Assembly (NCBI GenBank): GCA_012798455.1
Contig: JAAZNC010000005.1
Location: 1 to 43,950, forward strand
Length of the DNA: 43,950 bases
Source of the DNA: Chloroflexota bacterium
GTDB taxonomy: Bacteria > Chloroflexota > Anaerolineae > Anaerolineales > Anaerolineaceae
Reading direction: 5' to 3'
Under the pieces are notes generated by a model. That model saw only the letters and a list, made by a program, of their open reading frames with translations, was not told the DNA's origin and searched no databases. Of the stretch, positions 32,119-39,625 are shown piece by piece. How positions within the stretch are numbered: the stretch's first letter is position 1; the number at the start of each line of letters is the position of its first letter. The position numbers were made by a program, and so were the translations under genes.

Positions 32119-32625
32119 ATGACAAATAAAACCAAGAAAAATCCATCGTTTGAAATCCACTCGATTGGATTTGTACACAGCGATGAGCAGCAGGGGTGTT
32201 ATGAAATCAAACTGTATCCCCGGTTCATTACCGGGCTTGAAAAATTGGAAGCGTTCAGCCATGTGATCATTTTTTGGTGGGCTGATCAGCATGATAACCC
32301 TGGAGATCGCAGCATCCTGACTATCCAATTGCCGTATGCCGAGGGCATTCGGGCAGGGGTATTTGCCTGCCGTAGCGAATATCGCCCCAATCCGATCGCC
32401 ATGACCGTCATGCCGATATTGAACATTGATAAGGAAAATGGGATCGTCACCCTTCCGTGGATCGACGCTTTCAATGGCTCGCCGGTTTTGGATCTGAAGC
32501 CCTATATTCCTAGCTCAGATCGGGTCAGAGACTTCCGGGTTGCGGAATGGATGAAAGCTTGGCCGGAATGGATGGAAGATGCGGGTGCATTTTTCGCGGA
32601 AAATGAAGTGAATTTCGGAAATTAG
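32119..32625 (+). CDS. TrmO/TsaA-family tRNA (t6A37) N6-methyltransferase
   Basis: SAM-dependent beta-barrel methyltransferase of the TrmO (YaeB/UPF0066) family, which makes m6t6A37 in tRNA. Motifs: SIGFVHSD (N-terminal SAM loop), GLEKLEAFSHVIIFWWAD (about 39-56), RSEYRPNPIAMTV (about 91-103), the family signature, and LDLKPYIPSSD (about 129-139). It is 168 aa, the short form without the C-terminal extension of E. coli TrmO. Short forms may methylate other targets, so I leave the symbol out. SD AAAGGAGA precedes the ATG. Confidence 0.85.
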   Translation: MTNKTKKNPSFEIHSIGFVHSDEQQGCYEIKLYPRFITGLEKLEAFSHVIIFWWADQHDNPGDRSILTIQLPYAEGIRAGVFACRSEYRPNPIAMTVMPILNIDKENGIVTLPWIDAFNGSPVLDLKPYIPSSDRVRDFRVAEWMKAWPEWMEDAGAFFAENEVNFGN

Positions 32626-32635
32626 ACTGAACTTT

Positions 32636-32670
32636 CTCCTGGTTCCGGAATGAACAACCGGGACCAGGGG
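32636..32670 (+). terminator. Terminator-like stem after the TrmO-like gene
   Basis: CCTGGTTCCGG (32638-32648) pairs with CCGGGACCAGG (32658-32668) with one G-T pair; further T-G and C-G pairs extend it. The loop is nine bases. It is followed by TAAAATG and no T tract, so termination is uncertain. Confidence 0.5.
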
Positions 32671-32703
32671 TAAAATGAAAAACAAAAGAGAGGGTGTAAG
32701 AAA

Positions 32704-33216
32704 GTGATACAGCCTGTTGTTTGCGAAAAAAAACAGATCGTGCTGGTAGGTATGAGTTTTTATGGTGATCCGTTTGACTCCCGGGCGGGGTGGGATGACC
32801 AAAATGAGATCGGGCACCTCTGGACGCGTTTCATGAAATTCCTATCTTCCCATCAAAGCGAAATAGATGCAAAATCACCGCCATTTTATGAAGTCCATAT
32901 CTACACCGCTGAGACCAGAGAAATAGGCAAATTCGAGGTTTTTGTGGGTATGGAAGTGGATCTCACAAAGATCAAAATGTTTCCAGTAGAACTGTGCCTA
33001 AAAGTACTGCCAGAAACCCAATATGCTATTTTTACTTTCCGTGGGGAGGAGATCACAACAGATTGGGAAAAGACGCTTCAAGATTGGCTCACTACTTCAG
33101 GGTATGCCAGCCCGTATACCTATAATTTTCAGTATTATGACGACCGCTTCAAGGGGCTGGACAGGATTGGGGAATCTGTTCTGGATGTGTATATTCCTGT
33201 TGTGAAAATTGCCTGA
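32704..33216 (+). CDS. GyrI-like effector-binding domain protein
   Basis: Free-standing small-molecule-binding domain of the GyrI/SOUL-like fold (170 aa): VVCEKKQIVLVGMSFYGD at the start, EVHIYTAETREIGKFEVFVGMEV in the middle, LPETQYAIFTFRGE, and the end LDVYIPVVKIA. Such proteins bind hydrophobic or cationic compounds. The start codon is GTG at 32704 after GAGAGGGTG. It lies 3 bp before an AraC-type regulator that has the same kind of domain at its own C-terminus, so the two are a unit; the free domain may buffer or share the ligand. Confidence 0.8.
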   Translation: MIQPVVCEKKQIVLVGMSFYGDPFDSRAGWDDQNEIGHLWTRFMKFLSSHQSEIDAKSPPFYEVHIYTAETREIGKFEVFVGMEVDLTKIKMFPVELCLKVLPETQYAIFTFRGEEITTDWEKTLQDWLTTSGYASPYTYNFQYYDDRFKGLDRIGESVLDVYIPVVKIA

Positions 33217-33219
33217 TCC

Positions 33220-34065
33220 ATGTGCATACAGATCGAGATCATTTATCAGGCGATCGAGTTCATGGAATCTCAATTACGATCCCATATCATGCTCGCACAG
33301 ATAGCGGAACGATGCGGTTATTCCCTCTTTTATTTCATCCGCACTTTTAACAAGGTCGTCCATCAGACTCCATACGATTATCTGATCACCCGCAGGTTGA
33401 GCGAAGCCCTGAAAATGCTCTGTGAAACAGATCGCCGCATCACCGATATTGCCCTGGATTTCTGTTTTGAAACACCTGAAAGTTTCTCGCGTGCTTTTAA
33501 ACGATTGTTTGGTATTCTCCCCAGCCTTTGCCACAAGGAGGAAATCCCTGAATCTGTTTTTCCAGTTCCACCTAAAACCCTGCAGGACTTACAGTTTATC
33601 AATCGGAATGATTTCATCTTGCCCGAATGGGTGGAATTCGAAGAAATGAGCCTGGTTGGTCTATCGACTGAATTCACTGGTTGGGATCAGGTGAAAGAGA
33701 TTCAACAAGATGGGCGATTACGAACACGGTTGGCTGGCAATAGTGGAGGAAGAAAAACGGAATTTTTTACTGTTAGGTCTTATACCGATAACCAGTGGCA
33801 ACACGGGTATCTGTTCAAAGGTATCGAAACAGAAAAAGAGATGGAGATAGTTCCTCCTATAACGATCCAGCGGATTCCCTCTGGTTTGTATGCCAGGATA
33901 TTCTGTAGGGAAACCGACCAGCAAGCAGCTTTGAATTACCTTCTGTACACCTGGATGCCAAGAATGGGGTGTAAACTGAAACATCGATTCTTGGTTGAAG
34001 AAGCCAGGGAAAATGACCGCTCAAGGGTGAATCGGTCTATCAAGATTCCCGTTCTGATGATTTAA
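33220..34065 (+). CDS. AraC-family regulator with C-terminal GyrI-like domain
   Basis: Transcription activator of the Rob/SoxS-like class. Two helix-turn-helix motifs occupy residues about 8-105 (AQIAERCGYSLFYFIRTFNKVV and ITDIALDFCFETPESFSRAFKRLFG). After a linker (about 106-140), a GyrI-type effector domain fills the rest (about 143-281; MSLVGLSTEFTGW, FTVRSYTDNQWQHGYLFKGIE, ending IKIPVLMI). Length 281 aa is typical of HTH-first AraC proteins with this domain. It is cotranscribed with the free GyrI domain. Likely role is a response to a drug-like or amphipathic compound; the target genes are not evident here. Confidence 0.88.
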   Translation: MCIQIEIIYQAIEFMESQLRSHIMLAQIAERCGYSLFYFIRTFNKVVHQTPYDYLITRRLSEALKMLCETDRRITDIALDFCFETPESFSRAFKRLFGILPSLCHKEEIPESVFPVPPKTLQDLQFINRNDFILPEWVEFEEMSLVGLSTEFTGWDQVKEIQQDGRLRTRLAGNSGGRKTEFFTVRSYTDNQWQHGYLFKGIETEKEMEIVPPITIQRIPSGLYARIFCRETDQQAALNYLLYTWMPRMGCKLKHRFLVEEARENDRSRVNRSIKIPVLMI

Positions 34066-34237
34066 AGGAAACATAAAGTTTTCACTTTCATTCTTGGGTC
34101 TTTTGGAGATATATGTCCGTTTCCAGAATTTGCTTCAAGTACAGGTTGTTGTCTTCCGCCATATCGTCCTTGATCAGAGCGGGTTTCTAATCCATCTGAA
34201 GTGAAACAATGGAATATCCAACTTTCAATTGCGCATA
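34066..34237. other. Intergenic region, nothing recognised
   Basis: No frame, promoter or terminator of note was recognised after the AraC gene. Confidence 0.35.
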
Positions 34238-34265
34238 TCATGTTGAGCGTCAGCGAAACATCTCA
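34238..34265. repeat. Fragment of a dispersed GAGCG-AGCGAA intergenic repeat
   Basis: CATGTTGAGCGTCAGCGAAA followed by CATCTC resembles the widespread intergenic repeats of the form GTCATGCTGAGCGAAGCGAAGCATCTC. It is related to the element at 21797-21825. Only one short copy is present here. Confidence 0.4.
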
Positions 34266-34680
34266 CCAGTTGTGAGTCAAACCAGCCAATAATATAAATT
34301 ACATTTCAATGAAAAGAGCGATGCAATTTGTTGATTTATTAACTGAGAAATAAAGAGATTTCTCAGTCATTGCGCTTCATCGGAATGGCATTTAACTAGT
34401 AGGTTAAGTTCTTAATCACCTATTCCATTCAGTAAAAAATAATGCACCAGGCTTCGTACTCTCCATAGAATTATTAAAATATAGCTAAGACATTACAACC
34501 CTATCAGATCACATAGTGCGCTGGGTATCGATCCCCGGTACCAGATGCGGTCATGGTGCAGCCTACCCAATTTCAATAAGTAGACTATCACAAGACTGGT
34601 TCATATTTTAGAGCTAGGTCAAGTCAAAGCAAGTATAATAAAAAGATTAAGGGAAATTTAATTGCCTGAAGGAGGAGAAT
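34266..34680. other. Upstream region of the bPH/ATPase operon
   Basis: ACTGAGAAA (34342-34350) and TTTCTCAGT (34359-34367) form a perfect 9-bp stem with an 8-base loop but no T tract. TATAAT at 34634-34639 is a likely -10 for the downstream operon; its -35 is not clear. GGTATCGATCCCCGGTACC near 34526 is a chance-looking GGTA/TACC repeat. No gene is seen. Confidence 0.4.
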
Positions 34681-35496
34681 ATGGATCTGATTGAGAAGAA
34701 CATCACACCCGCGGAGGAGGAGCAATCGGTACGCACCTATTGCTGCACCTATTACAAATCTCGCTTATTAGGTATAGAGACCAACGGTTTTCTGGGAGTG
34801 ACAAACAAGCGGGTTATTTTCCAGGCAACCGGTGCTTCAGCATCCGGTCGCAGTGTAATCCAGAGCGAGGTGCCTATCGCAGACATCTCCGGCATTACCA
34901 GCTTCAAAGGTCCCTTCTTCAGCATCCCAGCCATGCTGGGCGCCATCATTCTTTCCTTTCTGTTGGGCGGCATCACCATGGCTTTGTTAACTGCTATTGC
35001 GGCATGGAGCAATTCCAGGCCTGTACTTGATATCCTCGGTTGGGTGATTGTGGTGGGCGCTTTCTTCGGCTCCTTTTATGTACCGGTTAAATCCATCTGG
35101 CGACCGGTCTTGGTGGGCATCGCGGCATCTGTGCTGGCTGGACTGGGCGGGAGTTCGTTGCTGGGTTCATTATCGTTATTCGGTAGAAGCCAGAACAGCG
35201 CTGGAGGCTGGCAGTTCATATTGGCAGCTTTTATGGCTATATTCGGTTTGTTGTGCGCTTTCTGGTACGCACGCCGACCGACCTTTGCCTTGCAGATCGG
35301 TTCAAAAGGCGGTGCCAGTACACCCATATCGATATCCAGCGCAACCGGTATGGGATTGCTGAACATCTCTGCTGCCAAGTCGCTAAATGCTGAGCCAGCC
35401 AAAGACGCGGAATCCATGCTCAAAGAATTGGGTGCGCTTATTCTGGATATCCAGATGTTAGGCGATTACGGGATTGAAAAATGGAAGACACTATAA
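34681..35496 (+). CDS. bPH-like membrane protein, paralogue A
   Basis: Not a named family to me. An N-terminal domain of about 75 residues with GFLGVTNKRVIFQATG (37-51) and EVPIADISGITSFKG (63-77) has the strand pattern and the V-T-N-K-R-V-I signature of bacterial PH-like domains. Four hydrophobic segments follow (about 83-109, 115-135, 142-166, 178-197), then a cytoplasmic tail with GSKGG (207-211) and the motif ELGALILDIQMLGDYGIEKW (249-268). The gene starts the five-gene operon with the SD AAGGAGGAG. Paralogue B follows directly and shares the whole layout. Probably a membrane platform for the soluble ATPase/peptidase downstream, by inference from context. Confidence 0.7.
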   Translation: MDLIEKNITPAEEEQSVRTYCCTYYKSRLLGIETNGFLGVTNKRVIFQATGASASGRSVIQSEVPIADISGITSFKGPFFSIPAMLGAIILSFLLGGITMALLTAIAAWSNSRPVLDILGWVIVVGAFFGSFYVPVKSIWRPVLVGIAASVLAGLGGSSLLGSLSLFGRSQNSAGGWQFILAAFMAIFGLLCAFWYARRPTFALQIGSKGGASTPISISSATGMGLLNISAAKSLNAEPAKDAESMLKELGALILDIQMLGDYGIEKWKTL

Positions 35497-35512
35497 CTGG
35501 GGGAGGCAAATA

Positions 35513-36367
35513 ATGGATACACTTCCAATTGTAGCAGCGCTTTCGGATAACGAACTGATCGTACGTGTTTATGCATGCACCATCCTGCGCCCGCTGTTGG
35601 GCAAAACCTCGCTGGGTTACCTGACGGTGACCAACAAACGTGTTATCTACCACAGCGAAGTGCACACAATGGGCAGCAAGAATACAATCATCTCGGAGCT
35701 CCCCCTAAATGATGTGAGCGGCATCAGCGCTTTTATCGGAAATTCCTTCAATATCCCACTTTTCCTGCTTTTTAGTGCCGTAATGTACGGGCTCACATTT
35801 ATGATGATGAATTTTCTGCCATCAGCTTTGACCAGTTGGGTAACAAGCATCCTCCTGGTGCTTCCGTACGCCATTGTTTTCTTGGTGGATAAGAAAATTC
35901 TCAATCGCGAGATCATTGACAGTTTCTTTGACAATCTGGCAGGCACGCCCATGGAATCGGTCATCAAGCGCGAAAACAGTGAAATATTCCGTACTATTTT
36001 CCGTTATATGTTTCTGGTTGGTGCGTTGCTGTTTTCTTGGAATATGGTCTTCCGCACCATGCGCGGCGGCAGTATGATCTTGGGAAACGGTATGATGTTG
36101 ATAATCTATTTCTTCATATACCGCATGTTCTTTGGCACAAACCGCACCTTTAGCCTGCAGATTGCTTCCAAAACCTCACAGGGGAAGGGTATCACCATAA
36201 GGGGCGCAAATGGCATCTCACTTTTCCGCAAGGATGATACGCCCGGCAGCACCATCATTGCCAAGCCGGCGGAAGATGCCGAACTGATCGCGCGCGACCT
36301 GGGCGCACTGATCATGGATATCCAACAGTTAGGAGATCTTGGCATCCAGAAATGGAAAAAGAAATAG
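35513..36367 (+). CDS. bPH-like membrane protein, paralogue B
   Basis: 284-aa paralogue of the upstream protein. The shared N-terminal PH-like signature is GYLTVTNKRVIYHSE (35-49) with SELPLNDVSGISAF (61-74). It has about four hydrophobic segments (82-100, 107-126, 161-181, 187-207) with a basic/acidic loop (128-160) in the middle that paralogue A lacks. RTFSLQIASKTSQG (211-224) matches paralogue A's TFALQIGSKGG. The C-terminal DLGALIMDIQQLGDLGIQKW (262-281) is nearly the same as in A. Start at 35513 follows GGGAGG; a longer frame from 35474 would overlap gene A. The two probably form a hetero-oligomer. Confidence 0.72.
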   Translation: MDTLPIVAALSDNELIVRVYACTILRPLLGKTSLGYLTVTNKRVIYHSEVHTMGSKNTIISELPLNDVSGISAFIGNSFNIPLFLLFSAVMYGLTFMMMNFLPSALTSWVTSILLVLPYAIVFLVDKKILNREIIDSFFDNLAGTPMESVIKRENSEIFRTIFRYMFLVGALLFSWNMVFRTMRGGSMILGNGMMLIIYFFIYRMFFGTNRTFSLQIASKTSQGKGITIRGANGISLFRKDDTPGSTIIAKPAEDAELIARDLGALIMDIQQLGDLGIQKWKKK

Positions 36368-36412
36368 ACTCTTACCTATTGCGGTCTTTAAATAAAAAAT
36401 TAGGAGAGAAAA

Positions 36413-36730
36413 ATGTACCAGCTGGATAAGGATTTGGCGCGCAGTGTCCTGCTGAAGCAGGGGCACGCAACTTACCAGATTGATATTTTATTAAAGAACT
36501 ATCCATCCCTGCAGGATGAAATGGGCGTTGTGGTGGAAAAATGGCTCCGGGATCAGAAAATACCTGATCTGGAAGTGGACGGTCTATCGATCAGAGAAGT
36601 GATGGAGACACGCCGCTCGAGTTTTCTGGTAGCAGTACGAGACCTCAATCGTTTATTGGATGCTTCTCTTCCTGATGAGAAACGCACGCAGTGGCGGCGG
36701 ATTTTGACTACGCCGGTATACTACGAGTGA
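36413..36730 (+). CDS. Small helical protein of unknown function in the bPH/ATPase operon
   Basis: 105 aa, mostly helical by composition, no membrane segment and no Cys. The N-terminal LARSVLLKQGHATYQIDILLKNY is followed by a polar middle with REVMETRRSSFLVAVRDLNRLLD and a basic EKRTQWRRIL before the end TTPVYYE. I recognise no family. SD GGAGAG precedes the ATG. It lies 45 bp after paralogue B and 13 bp before the metallopeptidase-like gene, so an adaptor, chaperone or inhibitor of that protein is a reasonable guess only. Confidence 0.6.
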   Translation: MYQLDKDLARSVLLKQGHATYQIDILLKNYPSLQDEMGVVVEKWLRDQKIPDLEVDGLSIREVMETRRSSFLVAVRDLNRLLDASLPDEKRTQWRRILTTPVYYE

Positions 36731-36743
36731 TTGGAGGATAGCC

Positions 36744-37739
36744 ATGATACCCAATATCCCCAATCTGCGGCAAGAAAATTGGTCCGGAATAACACTTCTT
36801 GAAAGAGAATCAGCCCTGCAAGCCCTGGCAAATTATCTTGCACGGGAAGAAGGACGCCCGCGATGTAGCGTTCATGCGGTTCTCATGGAGGAAAATACGC
36901 GCGGTAGCTATAGCCATGATGCAGCAGGGATCGGCAATATCAAGATTAACCGGGATCTGGTAAATAGAGATCAACCCTATCAGGCAGTTGAAACACTATT
37001 CCATGAAAACCGCCACGCGTACCAATTCCATATTACCCAACACCCTGAATTGGCTGAAAGCGAAAAGCAACTTCAAGACTGGCAGATGAGTGAAGAGGGC
37101 GGTTACATTCAGCCGGAAGAATTGAATTTATCCACCTATCGTTTTCAACCAACAGAGGCAGATGCTAACCGTGCTGCCCGTGATCGCACCGATGAACTTT
37201 ATGAAGACACATTTCAAGATCAAGGACAATACCCTGCCTATAAGGTGGAAAAGGAACAGCAGATTGCGGACGCGGAAGAATTGGCGGAATTTGAGCTGGG
37301 AGAAAACTATGAGGAAGAAGCGCGCCAGGCTGTACAGTCCAAATATCAGGCAATGATAGATATGGAGCAGGATGTAACCCATAACCAGGCGGCTGAAATG
37401 CAAACCGGATTCGAAGAAGTAGAACCGTCAGTCGGAGAAGCAGAAGAAGAGCTGTCGGATATATATCAGCAAGATCCTGTTCCGGCAGATAAATCGCATT
37501 TCACGCCTGAAGCTCTCGAAGCCATGCAGAATGCTGACCGCAAGCTGGCAGAGGAAGAAGCAGAAATGGATGTAAAGCTTGCTGAATTTTACGAGGAAAA
37601 GGGCAAAAAGCCAGTGGGAGATAACCCCATCGAAGAAGTCGCGCAGCAGATGGATACCCCCACAGCAACCGGCAGCGCGGGAGAAGAGGACGAAGAAAAA
37701 TCTCAGGATTATGATCACTATTCCGGCTACGGCATGTGA
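36744..37739 (+). CDS. HExxH metallopeptidase-like protein with long acidic tail
   Basis: 331 aa. The N-terminal half carries H87-E-N-R-H91 (TLFHENRHAYQFH), the zinc HExxH motif, and a possible third ligand E138 in PTEADANRAA. This HE-x-RH-x-x-Q ... E-x-DAN pattern is seen in metallopeptidase domains of polymorphic toxins and related proteins. From about residue 150 the protein becomes strongly acidic and helical (many E, D, Q, A) and ends in a YDHYSGYGM tail. There is no signal peptide. SD GGAGG precedes the ATG. It lies between the small protein and the VirD4-like ATPase, 30 bp apart. The acidic tail may be a docking or export signal for the ATPase. Peptidase activity is inferred. Confidence 0.7.
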   Translation: MIPNIPNLRQENWSGITLLERESALQALANYLAREEGRPRCSVHAVLMEENTRGSYSHDAAGIGNIKINRDLVNRDQPYQAVETLFHENRHAYQFHITQHPELAESEKQLQDWQMSEEGGYIQPEELNLSTYRFQPTEADANRAARDRTDELYEDTFQDQGQYPAYKVEKEQQIADAEELAEFELGENYEEEARQAVQSKYQAMIDMEQDVTHNQAAEMQTGFEEVEPSVGEAEEELSDIYQQDPVPADKSHFTPEALEAMQNADRKLAEEEAEMDVKLAEFYEEKGKKPVGDNPIEEVAQQMDTPTATGSAGEEDEEKSQDYDHYSGYGM

Positions 37740-37769
37740 TGCCTGGCAAATAAGGGAGAGTTAAGAAAT

Positions 37770-39083
37770 ATGCAGCAAACCGGTGCGATGAAGAATACAA
37801 CAGTGTTCGATGGCAATGCCCTGCAGATAAGTGTCCCGCCGATCGAAGGTGAGGGCGTGCGCTGTTTCCTGAATGGTACCGGTGGGGATGGGGTTCACGC
37901 GTGTGTGCCACTGAGCGATGACCTGCTCAGTAAGCATATGCTATTCTTGGGCGGCATCGGCATGGGCAAAACCAATGGTATCTTCCAGATCATCCATCAG
38001 CTGCGCCAACGAATGAACGCGGATGATGTCATGCTCATCTTCGATACCAAGGGTGATTTCTACAACACCTTCTACCAAAAAGGCGATATCGTCATCAGCA
38101 ATGACGACAAGGCTACTGGCTCAGACGGCATGAACTATTGGAACATCTTCAATGAGATTGATGCTGGGGATTCTGTTGAAGAAGAAATCATCGAGATCGC
38201 GCGGGCGCTCTTTTACGAGCGTAGCAAGCAGTCTAGCCAACCTTTCTTTCCCAACGCGGCGCGCGATATCTTCACCGGACTGATGTTGCACTTCTCGCGT
38301 GGCGAGGATGGCGCAGATAACGCCAAACTGCGCGCCTTCTTGGACCAATCTCCGGCGGCTGAGATCCGCGCAATCTTGCAGCAGCATGAAGATCTCAAGG
38401 CTATGGTCAGCTACATCGCGGACGATCGCTCACCTCAAACACAGGGAGTTATTTCAGAACTGCAGCAGCACATTCGTGAGGTTTTTGTTGGCAACTTCCG
38501 AAAGAAAGGCTCGCTCTCGATGCGCAAATCTATCCGTGCCAAGGGAGGACGCATCATCTTTATCGAATATGACTTAGGCATCGGCGGTATGCTGACACCT
38601 ATCTACCGCCTGTTGATGGATATGGCTATCAAGGAAGCCATCAGCCGCAAGAAGAGTGAAGGCAATGTCTGGTTTATCATTGACGAGTTCCGTTTGATCC
38701 CAAACCTTCAGCATGTGGATGACGGTGTTAACTTCGGGCGCAGTCTGGGAGCCAAGTTTATAATCGGAGTGCAAAATGTGGAGCAGGTCTTTCACGCTTA
38801 CGGGGAAGCTCAGGCACATTCCATCCTATCCGGCTTTCTTACTACTGTGGCTTTCCATGTCAATGATGCGACCACGCGACAATTCATCCAGGGACTGTTT
38901 GGACGTAACCGGAAGAAAGAGGTCTATATGGCGGCAGTACAATCGCGCGGGATTGTGGAACAAGTACGCGATGCTAATGTGGTTGAGGATTGGGAAATCG
39001 CCAATATGCATGTTGGTGAAGCCATCATCGGAATGCCGGGTTTCGAACCCTTTAAATTTCGTTTTGATAAATTCAGCATATGA
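37770..39083 (+). CDS. VirD4/TraG/HerA-like ATPase without membrane domain
   Basis: 437-aa RecA-fold motor of the type IV coupling protein/HerA-FtsK group. Walker A is GGIGMGKT (61-68) after a 60-residue beta-rich lead, and MLIFDTKGDFYNTFYQKGD follows as in TraD/VirD4 proteins. Walker B is VWFIIDEFRLIPN (about 300-312; Asp 305, Glu 306). GRSLGAKFIIGVQNVEQVFHAYG is the sensor-type Gln segment near the C-terminus. The N-terminal membrane helices of VirD4 are absent, so membrane docking would need partners, perhaps the bPH proteins. No relaxase or T4SS gene is near. It is the last gene of the operon. DNA or protein translocation or remodelling is possible. Confidence 0.8.
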   Translation: MQQTGAMKNTTVFDGNALQISVPPIEGEGVRCFLNGTGGDGVHACVPLSDDLLSKHMLFLGGIGMGKTNGIFQIIHQLRQRMNADDVMLIFDTKGDFYNTFYQKGDIVISNDDKATGSDGMNYWNIFNEIDAGDSVEEEIIEIARALFYERSKQSSQPFFPNAARDIFTGLMLHFSRGEDGADNAKLRAFLDQSPAAEIRAILQQHEDLKAMVSYIADDRSPQTQGVISELQQHIREVFVGNFRKKGSLSMRKSIRAKGGRIIFIEYDLGIGGMLTPIYRLLMDMAIKEAISRKKSEGNVWFIIDEFRLIPNLQHVDDGVNFGRSLGAKFIIGVQNVEQVFHAYGEAQAHSILSGFLTTVAFHVNDATTRQFIQGLFGRNRKKEVYMAAVQSRGIVEQVRDANVVEDWEIANMHVGEAIIGMPGFEPFKFRFDKFSI

Positions 39084-39625
39084 ATTTTGCGTTTACCCTT
39101 GTCCGTTTTTTATTGTTTCAGATGGCTCAAAAGCGGACAAAATCACTTTCTCTAGCTTGACGAACGGAGATTTCGCAGGTGGTGATGTTTTTTCGATTGG
39201 TTTAGAAGCGTGCTTACTGTCGATTGTCCGGATTTTTTCAACATATACTGGAATTACTTGTAGAGGTAGGGGACGGGATTTTTCTTTCTGTTTTTGAACA
39301 GGTTCCAGGGGTAATGCGGTCAGACCAATTGATGAATCATCTGGCGGTTTCTGCTTTCATCCACTACTCAGGAGACTCGTTGTATAGCGATTGTTTTCGA
39401 CAGCCACTTCTGACCGTCTTGTCTTTCGACTCTGAATTCATTCTTTCCTTTGCTATTCATATGTGTTTTTTCAGGCATGAATTTTTTGTAATAATTATAA
39501 GGACTATCACCCGCAACGCTTTTTTGTCAAGTTTTGCTCAATAGGTGTTTCTTTTGGTAATCAAAATTAAACCTGAAAGATTGGAATTAGATAAATATAG
39601 GATTAAGAAAATTTATCTAAACAAG
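39084..39625. other. Gap after the ATPase gene with a hairpin and a possible decayed minus-strand gene
   Basis: TTGTCCG (39099-39105) and CGGACAA (39134-39140) form a hairpin soon after the ATPase stop. On the minus strand, a frame from ATG 39478 (MPEKTHMNSKGKNEFRVERQ...) stops at 39368, while another frame runs open from about 39350 to 39091 with Pro/Lys-rich sequence and no start. A TTGACA (39524-39529, minus) lies upstream. Together they may be one broken gene of about 125 codons, but homology is unknown. Confidence 0.3.

Noticed and set aside
37770-39083. ATPase as part of an integrated conjugative element
   Set aside because: No relaxase, VirB-type genes, integrase or att repeats are present around it.
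38776-39297. 173-codon plus-strand frame overlapping the end of the ATPase gene
   Set aside because: Most of it is a shadow of the ATPase coding sequence in another frame; the rest shows no product.
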